A DNA stretch of 12,027 bases from Cyclostephanos tholiformis. Its lineage: Eukaryota; Bacillariophyta; Thalassiosirophyceae; Thalassiosirales; Thalassiosiraceae. The notes below the pieces were generated by a model that had not been told where the DNA came from, did not search any database, and worked only from the letters and a program-made list of their open reading frames with translations. The DNA lies in the NCBI GenBank assembly GCA_036939975.1, contig JALLPB010000952.1, forward strand, positions 1 to 12,027, read 5' to 3'. Shown piece after piece: positions 7,550 through 12,027 of this stretch (position 1 is its first letter; every line of letters starts with the position of its first letter). The position numbers and the translations under genes were made by a program.

Positions 7550-7973
7550 GGTTTAGAGAAGAGTGAAGTGGTTGATGAATCGTCGTTGTTGTCTTTATGG
7601 TGTTTGGGCGGGGGTATTACTCCTCCTCCTCTTTCTCTGATGTGATTTTTTTTTTTTTTTTTTACGCTCTGGTACAATATCTCCGAGCTCACTCCTTTCA
7701 CGGTTCGCATCACATCAATCATGAATGTGTACTATTACTTTTTCGATGTCTCTTAAGACAGTACATTTTTTGTACCCTATGTAAAAACTGCACAGGCGGA
7801 TGTGACTTTCCTTTGTAGGTACTCCCGATGGGTATTTAAAAGTACCTTGTATGTACGACTTGTATGACGTACATTTTTACAACACACACAAATAATTTTC
7901 CCTCAACGGTCAGGATTGGTCGGAGGGGTCGTATTCAACACGGCTGGGAGGAGGTGGCAAATGTGGCGGCGAG
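7550..7973. promoter_or_regulatory. Divergent promoter gap with T18 tract and GTAC palindrome cluster
   Basis: This is a 424-bp gap between the SMR gene (-) and the DUF676 gene (+). It holds a T18 tract at 7646-7663, likely to keep nucleosomes away. It also has eight GTAC tetramers in 201 bp (7672, 7729, 7761, 7772, 7819, 7842, 7853, 7869), against under one expected by chance. Several sit in paired arms: GTACA/TGTAC at 7761-7775, AGGTACT/AGTACCT at 7817-7847 and ATGTACG/CGTACAT at 7851-7874. TGACGT, a bZIP/CRE core, is at 7865-7870. It is likely a regulatory region; the factor is unknown. Confidence 0.6.
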
Positions 7974-10025
7974 ATGCAACCGAGGAGTCGCATCGTACCA
8001 CCGCTGTTGCTGCTTGCGTCATCCATTTCGCTCCCCAAGTTCTCTGCCCTTGGGACAAGACGCATCCATCGGCGCTGGGATAATAGTAATATTATTATCA
8101 CGCGGTCGTCGTCGTCGTCGGCGGCGGCGGAGGCATCTACCACAGGAACTATCGCGAAAACGGACCGAAATCGTCATCGTCCGAGCCATAGCTATTGGGG
8201 GAATAGTATTCGTAATAATAGCATACCATCCATGGGCCAATCTTCGTCAACGCCGTCGTCGTCGTCGTCGTCGTCGTCGGGTCGACTCGTCGACGCATCG
8301 CCGTCCTGCTCCTCCTCCTCCCACTCCCACCACTACGTACCGCCGAATACGCCCGTCGGGCCGAGGGTGCACTACATATTCCTAATCCACGGTTGGATGG
8401 GCAACGAATTCGAGCAGGATTACCTGTCGGGCGCATTATATCGCCGGATGTGCGGCGGTGGCTGCGGCGGCGACGTCGACGTCGTCGTTTACAATCCCCG
8501 ATGCAACGTGGGGAGGACGCACGATGGCATACGCGCCGGCGGCACGAGGTTGGCCAATGAAATCGTCGAATACGTCCGAACGGACATGCGCGGGCGTCTA
8601 CTATCCATCATTGAGGGAGGAGGGGGGACGGGGGACGGAGGAGGGGGGGGGGGTGGCGTACTACACGCGACGTACTCGATCGTGGGCAATAGCCTCGGGG
8701 GGTTGTACGCGAGGTACGCGATATCGCTCCTGCCCTACCGACTGTCATTGTCGTTGTCCCCAACGACGGACGGCAATCACGAGAAGGAACGAGGGGCGGA
8801 CGAGAGTGATATGGACGAAGATGCGAGGTTTGAGACCGCGACCTCGAACTCCTCGTCGATACGGCTTTATCTCCATCCGAACGTTTTCTGCACCACGGCC
8901 ACGCCGCATCTGGGCGTATCGCGTCACACCTACCTCCCATTGCCACGGATAGTCGAAAAGATCATAGGTACCGGCATGAGGACGACCGGACGCGATTTAT
9001 TCCGATTGAAGAGCGCGTCGTCGTCGTTGTCGTCGTCGTTCATGCGCGGGAAGAGCACGAGCCGCCTCTCGACGAAGACCGATGACAGCGGTAAAAACGG
9101 AGACGGAGGATCCGCGATGGAGAGTGACGGCGGTGGTGGTGATGATGGCGATGTCGTGGTCAAGTCTTCGGGCAAGGGTGATGACGATGAATACCGCGAT
9201 GATAACGAGGACGAAGAAATGGTATGCGTCATACGGAACATGTGCCTGAGGGATAAATTCCTGTCGCCTCTGCGTTCCTTCCGTCGTAGAATCGCATATG
9301 CCAACGCTTACGGGACCGACTTTCAAGTCCCGACGACGACGGCGGCATTTTTGCACGAAAGGAGCGGCGTGGCGCATCACGTATTGGTAACGAGGGGGGT
9401 GAACAATGGCAATGTCGACGAGGTAGGAGAGGGGGGACGACTAGGTGGTGGGGAATACGATGGACAGGGGGGGGTACCATCCTTCATCGTGGCGGTATGT
9501 CGTACCGAGAGTCAACATCCATCCTCATCGGGGACGGAAAATTCTTTCGGCGGCGGCGGTGGCGGCGGCGACGTCCTCGACGACGAATTACTCCTAATGT
9601 CTCAATCGTTGGATGCACTCGGTTGGACGAAGGTATTCATCGACGTTCGGGATTATTTGCCGGTCACGGGAATGTCCACGCCCACTTGGCTGCGCTCGTC
9701 GTCCGGCACATTGGACAATCTCATTCGTGAACGTATGGGGTTGAATCTTCGAAGTCTCGCGGTGAGCGGCGATAATATCATGTGTGACAACGATTCGGGG
9801 GGAGGAGGTGCCGATACTACAAATAATAGAGTCGGATGCATCCTCACGTCACAAGAATTGGCACGATCGACGAATGTTTCTGATAGCATGGACCTACCAT
9901 TGGGCCATGCCGTTATGGTGGCGAATTCTAAGAATGAAAGATATTCGCAATTGAATAGCGCAGGTCGCCCTGTTATGGATAAGTTGGCGAAGGACATAAT
10001 CGATGATATATTGAAGTTTGAATGA
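7974..10025 (+). CDS. DUF676 family serine hydrolase (putative lipase)
   Basis: 683-residue alpha/beta hydrolase of the DUF676 family (yeast Rog1/Lpl1 and plant relatives), which act on acyl lipids. Seen: the oxyanion strand HYIFLIHGWMGNEF (133-146), VVYNPRCNVGRTHDGIRAGG (171-190), the nucleophile elbow GNSLGGLYARYA (238-249) with Ser240, VFCTTATPHLGV, then the likely acid Asp449 in YANAYGTDFQVP, and the likely His645 in LGHAVMVAN near the C-terminus. A complete Ser-Asp-His set is thus present. Unusual: a long Gly run just before the nucleophile strand (about 215-228), a Ser/Asp/Glu-rich insertion (about 345-420) and other Gly-rich loops. Start: the ATG at 7974 gives a hydrophobic, Arg-following leader that could target an organelle. 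The in-frame ATG at 8232 starts MGQSSST, which fits N-myristoylation, and lies directly before the Ser-rich lead-in. Either may be used. There is no intron. The substrate is not inferable. Confidence 0.85.
   Translation: MQPRSRIVPPLLLLASSISLPKFSALGTRRIHRRWDNSNIIITRSSSSSAAAEASTTGTIAKTDRNRHRPSHSYWGNSIRNNSIPSMGQSSSTPSSSSSSSSGRLVDASPSCSSSSHSHHYVPPNTPVGPRVHYIFLIHGWMGNEFEQDYLSGALYRRMCGGGCGGDVDVVVYNPRCNVGRTHDGIRAGGTRLANEIVEYVRTDMRGRLLSIIEGGGGTGDGGGGGGGVLHATYSIVGNSLGGLYARYAISLLPYRLSLSLSPTTDGNHEKERGADESDMDEDARFETATSNSSSIRLYLHPNVFCTTATPHLGVSRHTYLPLPRIVEKIIGTGMRTTGRDLFRLKSASSSLSSSFMRGKSTSRLSTKTDDSGKNGDGGSAMESDGGGGDDGDVVVKSSGKGDDDEYRDDNEDEEMVCVIRNMCLRDKFLSPLRSFRRRIAYANAYGTDFQVPTTTAAFLHERSGVAHHVLVTRGVNNGNVDEVGEGGRLGGGEYDGQGGVPSFIVAVCRTESQHPSSSGTENSFGGGGGGGDVLDDELLLMSQSLDALGWTKVFIDVRDYLPVTGMSTPTWLRSSSGTLDNLIRERMGLNLRSLAVSGDNIMCDNDSGGGGADTTNNRVGCILTSQELARSTNVSDSMDLPLGHAVMVANSKNERYSQLNSAGRPVMDKLAKDIIDDILKFE
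8254..8279 (+). repeat. GTC/CGT trinucleotide microsatellite coding poly-Ser
   Basis: Nearly nine uninterrupted CGT-phase triplets read as TCG codons give the Ser-rich run after Met87 of the DUF676 protein. Related TCG/CGG runs occur at about 8104-8130 and 9018-9040 in the same gene. Confidence 0.85.
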
Positions 10026-10807
10026 ATAGAGTCTTGGTGTCTTTTTTTGGGGGGGTGGAGAGAGAAATATTAAATTTGGGTGGATTATTAAATTTATTGT
10101 GATTAATGGGAGATAGGGCAGAGTCGGGGTCCGCTGAATCGGTAGGGGTTGAAGTGGGCACCATTGTCGAATCCGGCTCGGGGTTAGGCCCCTAAGGTCC
10201 CAAGTTTACCAATTGCTGCAGCTTTCGCAACCGTGAGTGTCAGCGTCATACCTCATGCGATCGACCGTACAATGGAGTTTTTGCGGAATGCCATCTCTGA
10301 CCCAAGCTTCAACTTGAAGGGTGCTTTTGGCAGAACATCAGGGACGTGCATCTGCTCCGAAGGAAGGGGGCATCAGTATGGATGAGCTCCATGCTGATGA
10401 GCTTCATGTCCATTGAGCTTGAGGGAATATGGAATATGCGTTGCCCTGCCTTTGCGTTTGTTTTATGTTGATGAGATGTTTCTTTGTAGCATATAGAGAT
10501 GGTGTGTGATTACGATGAGATTATGAAAATGAAAATTACTCAATCTGTTTTTTTTTGTCGTTTTTTGTCTTAATCGAGACGCACGGGTGCCCGCCACGTC
10601 CGCTCATAATGATGCCGCGCGGGGGCCACGGAAGCAGGGCTTGTTGGTTAACTGCGCCCCCACCGCCGTGCGGTCCCTCATCGAACCAGCTCCTTTTCAA
10701 CCAGGTGTGCAATTTATTCAACCGATGCAGCGGCCGGGAGCGGATATGACGAGCACATTGGGTGACGGATTATCCTCGATCCTCCTCGACATGCTGTTAT
10801 CGGCCAG
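10026..10807. other. Low-information region between the DUF676 gene and the broken coiled-coil frame
   Basis: There is no confident gene in these 782 bases. A 29-codon ATG frame lies at 10106-10195 (+), and an overlapping open frame without ATG near its start runs at about 10184-10398 (+); neither matches a family I know. An imperfect 13-bp direct repeat (GATGAGCTYCATG) is at 10381-10393 and 10396-10408. A T9 tract is at about 10549-10557. A plus-strand open frame at 10587-10847 begins at GTG and has no ATG until its second half. This region may be 3' flank plus degraded coding DNA. Confidence 0.4.
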
Positions 10808-11421
10808 TCACTCTCCCTTCAGATGTTTGGCTTCTGTCCTAATATAACTCCGCTTCTCCCACTCGAGACGCTCTGTCATCGCCCGCGTTTCAGCAGCCAG
10901 CCTCCTCCGCTCATGACTCTCGCCCTCCACCCTCGCCAACTCTCCTTAGCTGCCAGTCTCTCCCGCTCAAGACGTGCAGCCATTTCACCGGCTGCTGCCT
11001 CAGCAACCGTTCGGCTTCCGACCTCTGCTCGGCCGCCTCCGCCTTGGCGGCTGCCGATCGTTCTCCCTCCTGGGAATCTATCACGAACCTTTCCTCTGCC
11101 TCAATTCTCGCCCATTTAGCCTCTCTCACTTCCTTTCTCGCGGCACCTTCTACCATCACTTTCGCTAATCTCGCTGCTCTAGCTGCTCGTTTTGCTACTC
11201 GATTGTCCTCTCTCGCCTTCCTCCATTTTTGCTGCTCGTTTTGCATCAACTTCTGCCCTCTCTGCTCGTTTCGTTGCTCGTTTTGCTGGTTTGGCTTGTT
11301 TTGCCGTTCTCGCTGCTCCTTCTGCGGAACGCTTTGCTTCTGCCTCGTTGTGTCGCATCATCATCCCATCAGAAATGCCCATTACTCTATGGATGTCTTT
11401 GATGTCACTAAATGCTATTCT
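10808..11421 (-). pseudogene. Frameshifted Ala/Lys/Arg/Glu-rich coiled-coil gene remnant
   Basis: Three minus-strand frames in turn encode the same kind of Ala/Lys/Arg/Glu-rich heptad-like helix. The first, from about 11421 (ATG at 11382), reads GMMMRHNEAEAKRSAEGAAR and so on, and runs off at a T5/A5 tract at 11226-11230. The next continues WRKAREDNRVAKRAARAARL to about 11005. A third continues GEMAARLERERLAAKE to 10940-10944. A fourth segment, LARVEGESHERRRLAAE, ends at a TGA at 10808-10810. Each break is explained by a change of 1-2 bases: one base in the A5 run, two bases near 11005-11006, and an AG unit in GAGAG at 10940-10944. Together they would span about 200 residues of helix. No family is recognised. 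It is either a decayed gene or three sequencing indels; the other genes here are intact, which favours decay. Confidence 0.5.
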
Positions 11422-12027
11422 TTCCCATCAGTTCGGACATCAGCAAACAGAAAAATGTGACGTATCTATCCCATTCGCTTCACCAGTGGCCCAAGTGGTC
11501 CGGGGAAATCGCAAATAGAAAGACAGTCGTGACATAAGCTTTCTATGGGAGAAGTTTTCTCGATTGGTCGAAGGTAATTTCATGTTGTTCCCACAGGATG
11601 TTTGCCCAGGATCGCGTCGTATGGAGACGGTTCGATAAAAATCCCATAGTATCCAAGACTGCTCATCGGTCTGTCACGAAAACTGATTGTTGGAAAGCTG
11701 CCGGAGACCGAGAAAAGGCATTTGTCCATCGGCATGTTCAGATCACGGTATAGTGTGACGAATAATGCTCGTGTACTCCATCACCCATCACCGTCTTTTA
11801 CTATTTCCTCGATGGATATGAAATATCCTCCTCGTCTCCCTCCTTTTTTGAGCAATGCGTAACTTGTCAATGTTATCATTGGAGCATTCCCAAAAACATA
11901 AAAACACTAGCCTAGGCCCATAACACCAAGTGTTACGTAAATCTCATTGGTACTTTTTAACATGTAACAAAGAACTAATGGTTAAATACTTCACGAAACA
12001 CAATATTTTGTGTGTATACTCCTGCTG
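11422..12027. other. Right-end stretch without a confident gene
   Basis: This stretch is mostly AT-rich towards the right end. A 51-codon ATG frame at 11598-11753 (+), starting MFAQDRVVWRRF, is preceded by a short GTAATT...CCACAG segment that imitates a tiny intron, but no family or partner exon is recognisable. Three palindromes cluster at 11910-11940: GCCTAGGC, TAACAC-CAA-GTGTTA and TTACGTAA. I see no tRNA, rRNA or mobile-element ends. Confidence 0.4.
11910..11940. repeat. Cluster of short palindromes
   Basis: GCCTAGGC is at 11910-11917. The hairpin TAACAC/GTGTTA has a 3-base loop at 11921-11935. The overlapping 8-bp palindrome TTACGTAA is at 11933-11940. This could be a regulatory site for a gene beyond the window; function is unknown. 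Confidence 0.4.

Noticed and set aside
7864..8385. 173-codon plus-strand frame with poly-Arg runs
   Set aside because: Out-of-frame reading of the CGT/CGG triplet repeats in the DUF676 gene.
10381..10408. Imperfect 13-bp tandem repeat as a mobile-element end
   Set aside because: Only two short copies with one mismatch, no terminal inverted repeats or target duplication seen.
10587..10847. 86-codon plus-strand frame
   Set aside because: It begins at GTG, has no ATG until its second half, matches no family and overlaps the end of the broken coiled-coil frame. It may be a remnant but is not called as a gene.
11044..11518. Two overlapping plus-strand frames rich in Ser, Ala, Phe and Cys
   Set aside because: They are antisense shadows of the Ala/Lys/Glu coiled-coil frames on the minus strand.
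11620..11650. GGTTCGA-like string as a tRNA T-arm
   Set aside because: The bases around it do not form T-arm, anticodon or acceptor stems.
11598..11753. 51-codon plus-strand ATG frame with a possible mini-intron in front
   Set aside because: The supposed intron would be about 23 nt, too short for the introns seen here, and no homology or upstream exon is evident.

Overview
This looks like nuclear DNA of a diatom, or of a closely related stramenopile alga with a red-derived plastid. The reasons are: a protein with a signal peptide followed directly by a Phe-led, Ser/Arg-rich stretch, as in complex-plastid targeting; compact spliceosomal genes with short GT-AG introns (90, 101, 105 and 271 bp, all phase 0); a family-like Gly/Met-rich regulator; and codon-phased simple repeats. 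No bacterial operon structure, rRNA, tRNA, CRISPR array or complete transposon was seen.

Layout: 1-696 is an AT-rich stretch without a convincing gene. 697-1548 (-) encodes a plastid-type YjbQ/UPF0047 protein. 1961-2419 (+) encodes a small single-PDZ protein. 2668-4702 (-) is a four-exon gene for a putative AP2-like, Gly/Met-rich nuclear regulator of about 522 residues. 4971-5561 (+) encodes the spliceosome protein Cwf18/CCDC12. 5835-7549 (-) is a two-exon gene joining a SUMO-like domain to an Smr nuclease-type domain (about 537 residues). 7974-10025 (+) encodes a DUF676 serine hydrolase. From 10026 to the end the sequence has the character of decayed or intergenic DNA, including a coiled-coil coding frame broken by three small indels (10808-11421, -).

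The six intact genes alternate strictly in strand (- + - + - +). This gives three divergent promoter gaps (1549-1960, 4703-4970, 7550-7973) and three convergent ends. The genes do not form one pathway: they cover plastid/metabolic, transcriptional, splicing, probable RNA-quality-control and lipid-hydrolase roles.

I did not find a clearly new multi-gene system. The points most worth a second look are the SUMO-like + Smr fusion, the four-exon AP2-like regulator with an in-frame stop-free intron and a 36-nt microexon, a dense cluster of GTAC palindromes in the 7550-7973 promoter, and the indel-broken coiled-coil frame near the right end.
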